Below, in pieces: positions 1-9,952 of a stretch of DNA of 64,000 nt (its first letter is position 1; every line of letters starts with the position of its first letter). The translations under genes were made by a program, and so were the position numbers. Under the pieces are notes generated by a model, which saw only the letters and a list, made by a program, of their open reading frames with translations, was not told the origin of the DNA and made no database searches. The DNA comes from Shewanella sp. MTB7. GTDB lineage: Bacteria; Pseudomonadota; Gammaproteobacteria; Enterobacterales; Shewanellaceae. The stretch lies in the NCBI RefSeq assembly GCF_027571385.1, contig NZ_CP085636.1, forward strand, positions 434,001 through 498,000. Reading direction: 5' to 3'.

Positions 1-42
1 GGTAAAACTGAAGCTTTCAAAGCTCGTATACAACAAGCGTAA
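1..42 (+). CDS. C-terminal end of an unidentified gene (partial)
   Basis: Only the last 13 codons are inside the window, ending in ARIQQA with TAA at 40-42. The stop overlaps the ATG of the next gene by one base (TAATG), so the two are probably translationally coupled. The product cannot be identified from so short a piece. Kinases of the type found next door are often encoded beside a sugar-nucleotide transferase, but that is only context. Confidence 0.6.
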   Translation, partial: GKTEAFKARIQQA

Positions 43-1121
43 TGGAGTTATTAGTGATTGATCTTGTTAGGCAGCTAGTCCTGCCACGTTTTGGCATTCC
101 AACTTTGGATGCAAGTGTGTCTCCACTAGGAAATGGTCACATTAATGAAACTTTTCTGGTTCGCTGGGGCTCGGGCGAACTGGTACTACAGAAAATAAAT
201 ACTGATGTGTTCAAGACACCCAATGCGCTAGTTGAAAACGCTGACAAGATAGCAGTTCATCTTGCCGAAAAGCACGCTAATGATGAATATAAATTAAAAG
301 TTGTTGGTCCACTACGCACTCATGATAAGCAGCTTGCGCTTGATCTTGGTGAACAAGGTTTTTGGCGGGCAATTAACTACCTTCCCCATAGTCATAGCAT
401 TGAAGTGGTGACTAATGAGGAGGAGGCATTTGCGGCCGCTAAGGCATTTGGCCATTTCTCGTTAGCATTGAGCGACCTCGACGCTACAGGGCTTGAGGAT
501 GTTATCCCACAATTTCATCATCTCCCAGGTCGTATGACTCAACTAGAGCAGGCCGTTGCCCAAGATAAGCTGCATCGATTAGAGGGGTGTCGTGATTGGG
601 TTGAACTGGTTTTTTCACAACAGTCTCTGTTACAGGAGCTAGCTGAGATCTCCGTTAAGCTGCCTTTAAGAACTTGCCATAACGACACTAAAATTAACAA
701 TATGTTGTACGACAAGCGCGATATGAGTAGCTTGGCGATTATTGATCTTGATACCTGCATGAAAGGTTACCTGATGTACGATTTTGGTGACATGGTGCGA
801 ACCTTTACTTCACCGGAGGAGGAGGACTCTAAGGCATTGGATAACGTCCATGTGCGTGAGTCTATCTTTGCTGCTATCTGTCGTGGATATTTGAGCGAAC
901 TCGGTGCTGTACTGGGTGAAGATGAGAAGAGAAGCCTATGGTTAGGTGCTCGGGTTATCTGCTTGATGATTGGGGTTCGCTTTTTAACCGATCACCTCAA
1001 TGGCGACGTTTATTTTCATGTTCACCATGAAAATCATAATCTAGAACGGGCAGCGAATCAGTTCACCTTGTATCAAAGTTTGTTGGCGCAAGAACAAGAA
1101 TTAATTAAGTATTTTAACTAA
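42..1121 (+). CDS. phosphotransferase-family (APH-like) sugar kinase, NahK-related
   Basis: This 359-aa protein has the aminoglycoside-phosphotransferase/choline-kinase fold signature. A glycine-containing N-terminal loop (PLGNGHINETF, about residues 28-38) is followed by the catalytic-loop motif TCHNDTKINNML near residue 210 and the metal-binding IIDLDTCMKG with DFGD near 235-250. The NGHIN start and CHNDTKxNN motif resemble N-acetylhexosamine 1-kinase and related enzymes that phosphorylate sugars with ATP. The true substrate is not visible. The start overlaps the upstream stop by one base, which points to an operon; the neighbour may supply the next step of a sugar-activation route (inference). 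It is unlikely to be a resistance gene. Confidence 0.75.
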   Translation: MELLVIDLVRQLVLPRFGIPTLDASVSPLGNGHINETFLVRWGSGELVLQKINTDVFKTPNALVENADKIAVHLAEKHANDEYKLKVVGPLRTHDKQLALDLGEQGFWRAINYLPHSHSIEVVTNEEEAFAAAKAFGHFSLALSDLDATGLEDVIPQFHHLPGRMTQLEQAVAQDKLHRLEGCRDWVELVFSQQSLLQELAEISVKLPLRTCHNDTKINNMLYDKRDMSSLAIIDLDTCMKGYLMYDFGDMVRTFTSPEEEDSKALDNVHVRESIFAAICRGYLSELGAVLGEDEKRSLWLGARVICLMIGVRFLTDHLNGDVYFHVHHENHNLERAANQFTLYQSLLAQEQELIKYFN

Positions 1122-1147
1122 CTTATTGGCTCTTTAGGGCTGATAGG

Positions 1148-1840
1148 TTAATCGTCATAGGGACGAAGCAGTTGTGCTTCGCCTATTTTTTTATAACTAC
1201 TTGGTTTTTCAATTTGTTGGACTAAAAAATTATGTCGAAGGGCTGGTTTTAGCAAATGCTCGAATATATTGACCTGATGATTGTGGGGATCTAACCAGGC
1301 ATCTTGAATTGCACTTGACTGCGGCAGTATAAGTGGACTGGCTTTGCTGTGAAACTCTTCCATGTCTGGATGAGGAGGGTTAGTGATTATGGAGCAAGAA
1401 ACTTTATATTCCCCGGTTTTAGGATGATGCCACTCCTGAAATAAGCCTCCTAAGCTGATAGCTGAATCTTGGGCAATAAAGTCGTAATATTCTACTGAGC
1501 GGCCTCGTTTTTCTGTCTCACCGAAACCTTTCGCTAAAATAATACAGCGATGTTCACGGAAGGGGAGATAACTGGCTGAACCTATCTGGTTAAGCTTGTC
1601 ATAACGAGTATTGAATGAAGTGTATTTGCTGGGCTTAAATCCTTCATAGCTGATCTCTTGTAATAGCCACCAGATTGCAGGTTGCAGTCTTCTTACGCCA
1701 TCTTGTTCCCTGACTATGCTGATCTCGTTGGTGGGCATTTTAAAGCGATTGAAGTTCATTTCATTAGGATTAGAAACGCCTAAATCCTGCATTAATGTAC
1801 GCATAAAAAGATCGTCTATCATGTTGAGGCGACCGCACAT
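1148..1840 (-). CDS. SOS response-associated peptidase (SRAP/HMCES family, YedK-like)
   Basis: The SRAP family shields abasic sites in single-stranded DNA by a thiazolidine crosslink through Cys2 after removal of Met1. The start is therefore set at ATG 1840, giving MCGRLN; the frame is open up to a TTG at 1900, but that would bury the cysteine. A GGAG lies 8 nt upstream of the chosen ATG. FNTRYDKL fits the active-site Asn block, GFGETE the active-site Glu block, and EEFHSKASPLIL the His block. The last two differ from the canonical GFYEW and HxRMP, so this is a divergent subfamily. About 230 aa, close to the usual 220. Convergent with the preceding kinase gene. Confidence 0.85.
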   Translation of the reverse strand: MCGRLNMIDDLFMRTLMQDLGVSNPNEMNFNRFKMPTNEISIVREQDGVRRLQPAIWWLLQEISYEGFKPSKYTSFNTRYDKLNQIGSASYLPFREHRCIILAKGFGETEKRGRSVEYYDFIAQDSAISLGGLFQEWHHPKTGEYKVSCSIITNPPHPDMEEFHSKASPLILPQSSAIQDAWLDPHNHQVNIFEHLLKPALRHNFLVQQIEKPSSYKKIGEAQLLRPYDD

Positions 1841-1915
1841 ATAAAATTTCTCCAGCCTAATCTGGTGTTGATCATAACTGTCTATGTAGGGATGCATCAA
1901 CTTTTATTAAAAGGA

Positions 1916-3640
1916 CTAGAACAGAAGAGAGAAAATTGATCCAAACACCCCAGCAATACTTTCACCGGCGATACAACCCGCTGCAATAGCGAGTAAAAAA
2001 CGTTGTGACCATTTAGGCGCCAGTAGTCGAAGAAACCACGCTAAGACAGCACCGATAAATAGCATAATACTAATTTGAGCGGGCAGAACAAAGGCGAGCC
2101 CCATCGCTGACATACTTGGTAGGTATCTGTGCCATTTATCCTGCACTATAAGTGGCAGCAATTCATTAATTGTCGCCGCAACAATTCCAATAAACATGGC
2201 ATATCGTGCCGATTGAGGGATAGCGTCTAATCCCTCTGTGAGTGCTATGGCAATGATTTTCCAGGTCGCGACACCTGGTGCTGGCCACTGCTCTGTCATT
2301 AGTTGTTCGGCAGGGTTTGGGATCAGTAACATAAAAATTGCAGCGCTCGATAAACAGCCAACTATAATCCCCATAGTTTGTGCAAATACTTGATGTCTTG
2401 GATTGGTTCCTAGTATATGTCCGGCTTTAAAGTCATTAAGAAGATCGGTTGCTTGGCCAGCCGCTCCGCCCGCCACATTGGCAGTCATCAAGTTAGTGGT
2501 AACACTGCCAGGACTAATTACTGAAAATGAGAGTTGAGATAGTTTTCCGAGTGCGCCAATCGGCGGGATCCCGGTTTCACCAACGACTTGTGCGGCAACA
2601 ATAGCAAATATAAAGGCGAGAGGAACGGCAAGTATGGCGGCAAACCAGCTGATATCGAATAAGTTGACCTGAAGAATCACAATGACAGGGGTTAGCGTGC
2701 CTAGTAGTAAAAACTCCTGCCAGCCCCACATCAGGGAAAGTCGGCCTTTCTTATCTGATTTAAACAATGTTATCGCTGTTGTGGTAATTGCTGAAGCTAG
2801 CATCATGGCAACACCCGGCCAGACGAGCCAATCTATGATGTATGTAAACCAGCTGCTATCAATGGGACCTGCTTGCTCCCACCCTTGACCAAGAATATAG
2901 GGACCTAATCCGAGCCATGCAATCAGACATCCAATAAACAGACTGATAGCTGCCCTTGTTCCTATGATGGTGCCGAAGGCTAATAACATATAAGAGGGAT
3001 CAATGATAAATCCAAGGTTTTTGACACTGATGCTGGATCCTGCCATTTCGCCTTGGCCGGGAATTGAAAAACTTAACGGTAATTTATAACTGACTGGAAT
3101 GAATATACGGTGGCTAATGGCGATTATCATGGCTGACAGTAGTGCGATAATTCGTTGACGAGCGATACGACCACTGCTAAACATATCGGTGATCACTTCA
3201 GCTGTTGCAATACCCGCGGGGAATCTGAGACGTGTGTTACTGAGCATGGCGGGACGAATCGCTGATGCTACGCAGATCCCTAGTAAGCTGATCGCTATCA
3301 TCCAGAACACCATGGGCCAATATTCAAACGGGGAATCTGTAAGAATGAGGTAAGCGGGAATAGGGGCAACAAGTCCAGCCGATACGGTTCCTGCCGCTGC
3401 CGATGCAGTAGTCTGCTGAATGCTGGTTTCTCGAGGACTCCAAGCTCTACATCCTATGCTAGTTTCTACTGTTTTCCAGCTAACAAAGCCAAGTAACGTG
3501 GCCAGTATCGACATGTTCATGGACCAACCAATGCGTAGAGCCATATAGAGGTTACACAACACGAGTAGGCTGCCAAGTGACATGCCTGTTAGGATGGCTC
3601 TAATAGAAAGAGGTTGTTGAATATTATCGGTTTTAGGCAT
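1916..3640 (-). CDS. OPT/YSL family transporter
   Basis: The 574-aa protein is almost entirely hydrophobic, with a dozen or more membrane segments. It has the oligopeptide-transporter features of an early ILTGMSLGSLLVLCNLYMAL segment, a glycine-rich VVGETGIPPIG loop and NVAGGAAGQATDLLNDFKAG. Bacterial OPT members import small peptides, peptide-like compounds or metal chelates in symport with protons; the substrate here is unknown. It lies 75 bp downstream of nothing co-directional except the SRAP gene that follows it. A TetR gene starts divergently about 300 bp away and is a plausible regulator. Confidence 0.85.
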   Translation of the reverse strand: MPKTDNIQQPLSIRAILTGMSLGSLLVLCNLYMALRIGWSMNMSILATLLGFVSWKTVETSIGCRAWSPRETSIQQTTASAAAGTVSAGLVAPIPAYLILTDSPFEYWPMVFWMIAISLLGICVASAIRPAMLSNTRLRFPAGIATAEVITDMFSSGRIARQRIIALLSAMIIAISHRIFIPVSYKLPLSFSIPGQGEMAGSSISVKNLGFIIDPSYMLLAFGTIIGTRAAISLFIGCLIAWLGLGPYILGQGWEQAGPIDSSWFTYIIDWLVWPGVAMMLASAITTTAITLFKSDKKGRLSLMWGWQEFLLLGTLTPVIVILQVNLFDISWFAAILAVPLAFIFAIVAAQVVGETGIPPIGALGKLSQLSFSVISPGSVTTNLMTANVAGGAAGQATDLLNDFKAGHILGTNPRHQVFAQTMGIIVGCLSSAAIFMLLIPNPAEQLMTEQWPAPGVATWKIIAIALTEGLDAIPQSARYAMFIGIVAATINELLPLIVQDKWHRYLPSMSAMGLAFVLPAQISIMLFIGAVLAWFLRLLAPKWSQRFLLAIAAGCIAGESIAGVFGSIFSLLF

Positions 3641-3936
3641 TATTCTTAGATAGTTTAAATCATAGGGGAACAGTATAAACGATCAACAGATAGTGTCACA
3701 TCAAGGGGCAATAAACCTGTGGAATCAGAACAACTGGACAGTTTTACTGATGGATTGTGATAGAGGTTGCATATATCAGATAAATTTCGTTCATATTTCA
3801 AAAGTGCCCTAGTGAATAGGGTCTAGTCATATGCTGTACAAATGACGAATAAGATCACAGTTTTCTGTAACTCGACTGATTTTAAAACTCATATTTGATA
3901 CTTTAGAGTGTATTAAATATGGGATGAAATGAAGCA

Positions 3937-4629
3937 ATGATTAAGCTAGAGCGAGAATCACTATTATTAGAAGTGGCGAGAGAGTTGATTCTTGAGTCTG
4001 GTATGGTTTCTTTTACATTTACTGACATTGCCAAACGAGCAGAAGTCTCTAGAGCGACGCTGTATAAATATTTTTCAGGTAAAGAAGATGTGCTTGTGTC
4101 TCTGTTTGTTCGTGATGCGAATAATACGCGGCAGATGTTGTTGGATATTCAAGACTATGAGCCATTAAACGATCGTGAAAAGTTAATCACGGCACTATTG
4201 GCTCCTGTATCGATCTCATCGGATAGCAAGAATCGTTTAGGTATCACTTTTCTGAGTGCAAACCCTGGTATCTACCTTTTTGCAGGAAAAAGTCAGCAAG
4301 AGGAGTTGGAAAGGCTCATCGAGCAGCTAAAAAATATTCACACTCAGTTTTGGATGACACCCATGAAAAAAGGCACCTTGATTACGACTCAAGAGCAGCT
4401 TGTTAAGGTGATGGCAGCCGTTTACCCCTATCAGAGAGGTTGTGTACTCATTCCCCAAAGTATTATGACCTTAGGTAACCACATCAACCGTTCGCTGTTC
4501 GATGTGTATGAAAACCTGATGCTCTATACCGATAAGCTCGAGTGGCATGAAGATCATAAAACAGTCGAGTATGACAAGGTACTAAAGGCGATTGGAAAGT
4601 TTGAGCGTGACTGTATGATCGCCTGCTAG
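3937..4629 (+). CDS. TetR/AcrR family transcriptional regulator
   Basis: A 230-aa protein with an N-terminal TetR-type helix-turn-helix at about residues 20-55 (TFTDIAKRAEVSRATLYKYFSGKEDVLVSLF), followed by an all-helical ligand/dimer domain without clear subfamily markers. The effector and targets are not visible. It is divergent from the OPT transporter gene (296 bp between start codons), the usual arrangement of a local repressor, but this is inference. Its last 4 bases overlap the end of a convergent hypothetical gene. Confidence 0.85.
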   Translation: MIKLERESLLLEVARELILESGMVSFTFTDIAKRAEVSRATLYKYFSGKEDVLVSLFVRDANNTRQMLLDIQDYEPLNDREKLITALLAPVSISSDSKNRLGITFLSANPGIYLFAGKSQQEELERLIEQLKNIHTQFWMTPMKKGTLITTQEQLVKVMAAVYPYQRGCVLIPQSIMTLGNHINRSLFDVYENLMLYTDKLEWHEDHKTVEYDKVLKAIGKFERDCMIAC

Positions 4630-4979
4630 CTCAGCATATTTAAGTAACTTTGTGTTTTTGGGCACTTATCCAGCATAGGCTGTAATAGCGGATACTTTTC
4701 AGAGGCTGTTTTAATGATAAATAGAGCTATAACTTGTGTTGAGTTTCTCTCGGTGGGGAGTTGCTCCGCGCAATAGGCTAATGCGATTAAGCATTGCGTC
4801 AAATCATCACAATCCTCACAATCCTCAGATTTTTCGAGTGCACAAGTGGCGATATAGTTGCTCACTTTAGTCAGAGTGACATGTTTAAATACTTGGGTGA
4901 TATTAAGCTCTTGACTGATGAAAAATTCAAGTTTTTTTGAGAGTTTTACTATTCTATATTGGCGTTGAATGAGATTCAT
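4626..4979 (-). CDS. hypothetical protein
   Basis: A 117-aa protein of no family I recognise. It is largely helical, has a Cys-rich acidic patch (SEDCEDCDDLTQC, about residues 52-64) and no signal peptide or membrane segment. An AAGG ribosome-binding site lies 10-13 nt upstream of the ATG at 4979, which supports translation. It is convergent with the TetR gene with a 4-bp overlap of the stops. A metal-binding role for the C/D patch is possible but unproven. Confidence 0.55.
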   Translation of the reverse strand: MNLIQRQYRIVKLSKKLEFFISQELNITQVFKHVTLTKVSNYIATCALEKSEDCEDCDDLTQCLIALAYCAEQLPTERNSTQVIALFIIKTASEKYPLLQPMLDKCPKTQSYLNMLS

Positions 4980-5105
4980 CTGATCTACCTTTCTAGTACT
5001 TTACTATTATCTATTATCTCAATTAGACATTTGTATATGAAGTTGTTTGTCGTAAAGATTTGAACCTGATAGCAAATTTCATTCTGATTTGACGATGAGA
5101 CAATC

Positions 5106-5136
5106 ATAAAAAAGCCCATACCTGATAGGCATGGGC
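5106..5136 (-). terminator. Rho-independent terminator of the lipoprotein pseudogene
   Basis: Reading the minus strand, GCCCATGCC and the matching TATGGGC form a hairpin (5114-5136) followed by a run of T. It lies about 25 bp beyond the end of the minus-strand pseudogene. Confidence 0.7.
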
Positions 5137-5159
5137 GACTGATTGGAATGACTATGTTA

Positions 5160-6146
5160 TTAGGAAGGGGTAAGCAGTTGTAACTTATCGCTCCATACTT
5201 CCCCCGCCGTGCCATCCATTTGTGACCATTCTGGCTCTTCGGTGAAACCTTTAACCGAGAAGTGATCGCCATCTTGTTTGATAAGGCTGATGACAACGCT
5301 AAGATCATTGCTGCCGTTAGCGTTGGCAACTTCGATAATGAGCTCGCCGACTGAGTTCACCTCCCAGATCAGCTCTTCGACTGTTGTCTCACCATTGTCA
5401 GTTTCTGTTAAGGTGCCGCTACCATCTATATTTAGGAGCAAAATGGTTTCGATAGCGCCATCTGAATCAAAACTTTTCAACATTCTATTGGCGAGCATAT
5501 CAGAGGTAAATCTGGCTTCACTGCCATCTCTACAGCTTGTCACTAAGGTCTAATACTCGCTAAAGGAAACCAAAGTCTCAGCAACAGGTTGATCGGTTTC
5601 ATCGTCCCAAGTCGAGTCGCCTTCATGGCAGACAAAGTCACTATTGTCAGGCTCTGGAAGAGGGAATAATTTCATTTTATCACTCCATACCTCACCAGCG
5701 GTTCCATCCATAGGCGACCAGTCATTGTCTTCGACAAATCCCTTGATAGAGAAGTGATCGCCATCTTGCTTAATCAAGCTGATCACTGCCCTGATGTCGT
5801 TAGTGCCAGTTGAGTTACCCACCTCGAGGATTAACTCTCCTGCGTCATTGACGACCCAATGATAGTTTTCAACCATAGGCTCATCACTGTCATTGTCGGT
5901 ATGGCTGCCCGTATCATCAACATTGAATGTCAAAATGCTTTCTATCTCGCCATCTGAGTCAAAAGATTTAAGCTTTTGACCAGCTAGCATCTCAGTATTG
6001 AATAGTTGAGGTTCGCCTGCTCTGCAGTTAGCGACTAGGGCAAGGTATTCGCTATATGAGCGAGTTGTGCCCTCTTTAGGTTGATCTGTTTCATCATCCC
6101 AATCGGAATCCCCGTCACGGCAGACAAAGTCATTGTGTTCCGGTTC
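5160..6146 (-). repeat. tandem duplication of a C-terminal domain (about 164 codons x 2)
   Basis: Repeat 1 (5655-6146) and repeat 2 (5160-5654) encode the same domain. Shared blocks include FVC-GDS-WDDETDQP, KSFDSDG-IE, SLIKQDGDHFS and MDGTAGEVWSDK. The two copies have diverged at many silent and replacement sites, so the duplication is not recent. Confidence 0.85.
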
Positions 6147-8047
6147 TGACGGCATGACATTGTCGAGAAGAGTGAGATCTAGATTTTCTAAAATGTCATT
6201 TTTAGCGGCGAGATTAAATACCCATTCGTCATCATCGGATATCTGGCCAGCGGCTGTATATTCACCTCTTCTGACTGCACCTTCAAATTCGGTGAACAAC
6301 AATTCTCCTATATCATCGTCATCACTGTCGCCAAAATCCCGCACACTTTCAGGCAATGCCAATAGGAGTAACCTTTGATCCAAAACGGTTACATCACGCC
6401 AGGTCCCTGTTGCAAAAAGGGAGGCGACATTGCTGACTTCTCCTGAGTCGCTTTGAGCTTGCCACTCAATTTTGTAGTAGTTAGCTGCACCTCCATCGAT
6501 CATCTCGGCGATGATAGAACGACTACCGTCCCAACCCACATGAGGGCCGATAATGTTATCGACTGTTCCATCTGATGCTGTGGTGGATATAAGACTACTC
6601 AAAGTAACTACAGGCCCATCCATCTCACTATCCGCGGTATGTGCCCACACGCTATTACACATGCCCTCGAACATCTCGTCTTCATGGCAGCCATTCCAGT
6701 TGAAGATAGAGTAAACATCATTGATATTACTGAAGCTTAATTCGAATGCTTCAGCTCCAGTACTAAAAGTAACTGTTTCTGGGATCACTTTATGCCAGAT
6801 ATCAGTGTCTACTTGCTCTGATAAAAATAGCTTTATCTTTAGATCGATGACAGAGATCTGTTTGGCAAAAATAAGCTCACTTAACACGGCTAGATCTGAA
6901 TTGATTAAGGTAATGCTACCGTCATCATTTAGATCGCCAATGACAAAGTTATCATTACTGACAACCCAGCCTGATTCGGTGAGAATAAGATCATCTTCAT
7001 CATTCATCTCTTCTTCAGTAACAAACTCACCGTCAAGCAGCTTAAATCTAACTTCTGCTGACGTTTGAGTCTCAGCGTCATAGGTTAAAGTGCCATAGGT
7101 TAAAGTGCCATAGGATAGCGCCAACATATCGTCGTAATAACCATCATCGAAAAAGTTAATTCCATCGCCACTGACTAACTCGGTTAAATTAGCTGCTGCT
7201 GCGGTGGCTTCGGTGTTACGGATCTGAACTTGACCTTCGAGATCCTCCGTAGAGACAGTGCTGGCATCGACAACAGTGTCTGACTCGAGCACATCTTCGG
7301 GATCAAATTCGCCTCCTTGTTCGTTAACAAATTCCACTTCGCTGACGATCTCATCCAGCGCTTCGATGATCTGATCGACAATAAGACCAATGATATCGTC
7401 GGCTGAAATACCTGCGTCATCGGCGGCTGTTTGAATAGCATCGAAATTGTTGGCGATAAGTTGAGCGGTAACTTGGGCAACATGGTGCAGTCGCTCATAT
7501 TCCTCTTGAACATCGGCCTCCAACTCGGCATTGAGCTGTTGGGCAACATAGTCTTGGCTGAGTGCTAAAGTCGTTCCCAGCAGCCCTTGTAAGCTTGCTT
7601 CTGCATCTGCCAGTTCATTACCTTGTTCAACCTCATTTTGCACCATAGTGGTTAATGGGCTGACGAATTCATATCCTACCGGGGCAGTCATTGTATAGGG
7701 TTGAGTAATTGCTTCACCGGTATCCTCATCGACGACACCAGCTGTGACTTCAACCAGCAACGGGAAGTTCTCTATCTGCTCTTGAGTCGCATCAGTGATA
7801 GAGAAGTCACCCCCAGCTGTGCTGGTGGCACTAGGCTCACCCTCATCGCAGAGTTTATTTTGATTCAGATCTAAACAAACCTTAGCGCCAACAAGATAGC
7901 CATCGGCAACTTTACCGCTCATCACTATTGGGGTGGGCTCAGGCGGTGGCTCTGGTGTAGGAGTATGTCATTACTGTCACTGCCTCCCCCACAGGCACTA
8001 AGGATTGGGAGGGTTAAAGATAGAAAGAGTATATGTTTGGTGTTCAT
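5160..8047 (-). pseudogene. repeat-containing lipoprotein, disrupted by a frameshift and an in-frame TAG
   Basis: One gene broken in two places. The N-terminus (ATG 8047) encodes a lipoprotein signal, ILFLSLTLPILSACGGG, with a lipobox Cys. A one-frame shift around 7961-7970 falls before a Pro/Glu linker (PTPEPPPEPTP), after which the frame continues for about 790 codons (SGKVADGYLVGAKVCLDLNQNKLCDEGE...). A TAG at 5550-5552 then interrupts the second of two tandem C-terminal repeats. Repeat 1 reads YLALVANCR where repeat 2 reads Y-stop-TLVTSCR, so a single TTG-to-TAG change explains it, and the same frame runs on to 5160. The protein was probably a surface lipoprotein of about 960 aa with acidic, calcium-binding-like loops. 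Sequencing error or suppression remain possible. Confidence 0.8.
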
Positions 8048-8315
8048 CAAATCGCTCCATTGATCTTGATGGGGTATTGGAATATCCATTTTTTTATGAG
8101 TAAAGTAATCATGACTAATTAGTGTCATGGGTTGGTATCAATCACTATTTTGGGAGATTGGTAGTAGGGCACGATCCGCAATAAAAAGAGTCAAATTTGT
8201 TATTTAACTTGTTGGTTTTTTAAGCGTGGAAGTCAGCTAAGGTTTGTGCCAAATATTTCTTGATAGGAAGGTGTTTCAATATGTGTACTGGTGAAAGTGA
8301 GTAAAACTTGATTGA

Positions 8316-8860
8316 TTATAATGTTAATATTTCACGTATTTGTTGAGCTTTCTCTCGTCCTATGCCCTCGACTTTGATGAGTTCCTCTTCTGGCGCGGTA
8401 AAGATTGATTCGAGACTGTCAAAATGAGTTAAAAGGCGTTTAGCTAATTTAGGCCCTATTTGTGGCAGGCTTTGGAGTATGAATAGTTGGCGGTTTTTTT
8501 GGCGCTTAGGCTTTCTGCCATTTGATATAACTCCAGTTTCTTTACTGTTTAATTGAGTAGCACAAAAGTAGAGTATTTTAGCCGATTCAGCTTGGGATAA
8601 ACTGCGAAGAATAGGCATATTGAAGTTGATAGCAATAGAGCACAACGCCCCAATTAATGCTTCACGAGTAATGTCATAAGAGGCTATATCACGAGAAGAA
8701 CCTTCAATAAGCAGTGCGGTATTATAGTCACATTCCGATAATCACCCAGTGTTAATCGTTTTTTTACTAGGTAGAGACTCGTGTGAAGTGACAGTTGTTC
8801 TAATAACGTTTCAGCATGCTCTCGATCGTCATAGGCAATTTCAATTAGGGTTTTATTCAT
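8316..8860 (-). pseudogene. ERCC4/XPF-type nuclease-like protein, frameshifted
   Basis: The minus-strand frame starting at ATG 8860 (MNKTLIEIAYDDREHAETLLEQL...) encodes an ERCC4-like N-terminus ending in LTLGDYRN. It then hits a TAG at about 8686. A one-base shift near 8728-8735 restores the natural continuation DYNTALLIEGSSRD, and this second frame ends at 8316 with two helix-hairpin-helix motifs (LPQIGPKLAKRLL and VEGIGREKAQQI). The family signature ERKxxxD is already degenerate (IEGSSRD), so the protein may have lost nuclease activity before the frameshift. About 180 aa when repaired. Confidence 0.75.
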
Positions 8861-9064
8861 CCTGAATACTTCATTAATCCTTTGGCTTTGCTGAGTCTAG
8901 CCCAAAATAGCTTAGCGTGTATGCTCATGCAGCTTGTATCTCTGCTAGCAGTGACTCTGTGGCGTGAGGTTAATCAAATAGGAAGTGTTTAATATATAAC
9001 GGTAAATTTGTGCAGCAAAGGTGATAACATGATACTAATCTACTCAGTTGCTTAAGGGATCTTG

Positions 9065-9790
9065 ATGGCGTTGTTTTTAAGTCTATCTAACCAAATGTGT
9101 AAAATGCTGAAAGTGCCACTTGAGCGGATAACTGATGCCGATGGTAATAACCCTGGAGTGCAGCCGATTAGCACTAATGCTAATCGTGTGAGTTGGCAAG
9201 GGCAGGTTATTCAGCTATCGGGCCGTCAATGGCAACCCTATGATGATGGTAGTTGGCTGGTGGTGTTTATGGAGTCCCATAGCCGCTACTGCATGATAAT
9301 TCATTATCCGCGTAAGCCAGATTGGGAGACGTTGCAGCAAGATTTCTATCGTCACTGGAAGTTACACGCTATTGGCTGGCTGCGATCTAATGGTTTTATT
9401 CAAAACGATGATGATGGTATGCAGATACTCGACAATATCGAGTATTACTTTGAACAAACTAAGGTTACGAGTTTTCGTAATTTAGATCGCAGCATAGGCG
9501 CCCATATTGCTGAAATACAGTACTATTTACACTCACTTTTTGATGACCATAAACCGTGCTATTTTGACAGCGAAGAGGCGTGGGAACTGAGTATGTTTAT
9601 CAATCAGCAGCCGCGAAAGATTAATGGGCTGCGCAGTAAAAAACACCAGTTCATCCCGGTTGAGCGTTTTATCGACGATGCCCTATACCGTTTTGCCTCA
9701 GGTATTAGTGCCGATGACTTCCCCGATGTTAAACCGGGGAGTTTCCCCAGCCCCTACCCACAAAAGCCAGTGTTAAAGGCGTTGGAGTAG
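9065..9790 (+). CDS. hypothetical protein, possibly DUF6933-like
   Basis: A 241-aa soluble protein starting at ATG 9065 with GGGAT upstream; a TTG one codon earlier is also possible. It begins ALFLSLSNQMCKML. The segments SWLVVFMESHSRYCMIIHY and SFRNLDRSIGAHIAEIQYYL are weakly reminiscent of the DUF6933 family, but I am not sure of this. The function is unknown. In the ancestral chromosome it would have been the convergent neighbour of yicC before hipBA and the island arrived (inference from the att layout). Confidence 0.6.
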   Translation: MALFLSLSNQMCKMLKVPLERITDADGNNPGVQPISTNANRVSWQGQVIQLSGRQWQPYDDGSWLVVFMESHSRYCMIIHYPRKPDWETLQQDFYRHWKLHAIGWLRSNGFIQNDDDGMQILDNIEYYFEQTKVTSFRNLDRSIGAHIAEIQYYLHSLFDDHKPCYFDSEEAWELSMFINQQPRKINGLRSKKHQFIPVERFIDDALYRFASGISADDFPDVKPGSFPSPYPQKPVLKALE

Positions 9791-9952
9791 AACAGAGATT
9801 AGGTTGTTATTTGAGGCTATATCAGTCTATAGAGCTTAATTTTCCAGTCAAAGGCCAACCTTCGACAGAAGACAAACAAAAGCCCAGCAGTACACCTTGG
9901 CACTACTTTGTCATATTCCTTAATATATTTCGGATCTAGCACTTAAATTACA

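Noticed and set aside
42..1121. Aminoglycoside resistance gene, from the phosphotransferase fold
   Set aside because: The NGHIN and CHNDTKxNN motifs fit sugar kinases and the operon context is chromosomal; nothing points to resistance.
5160..5543. Separate 127-aa gene downstream of the large lipoprotein frame
   Set aside because: It is in the same frame as the upstream part and continues its tandem repeat after a single TAG, so it is a piece of one broken gene.
7925..8128. Separate 67-aa lipoprotein gene
   Set aside because: It is the shifted N-terminus of the pseudogene: its lipobox is followed, in the other frame, by the Pro-rich linker of the main part.
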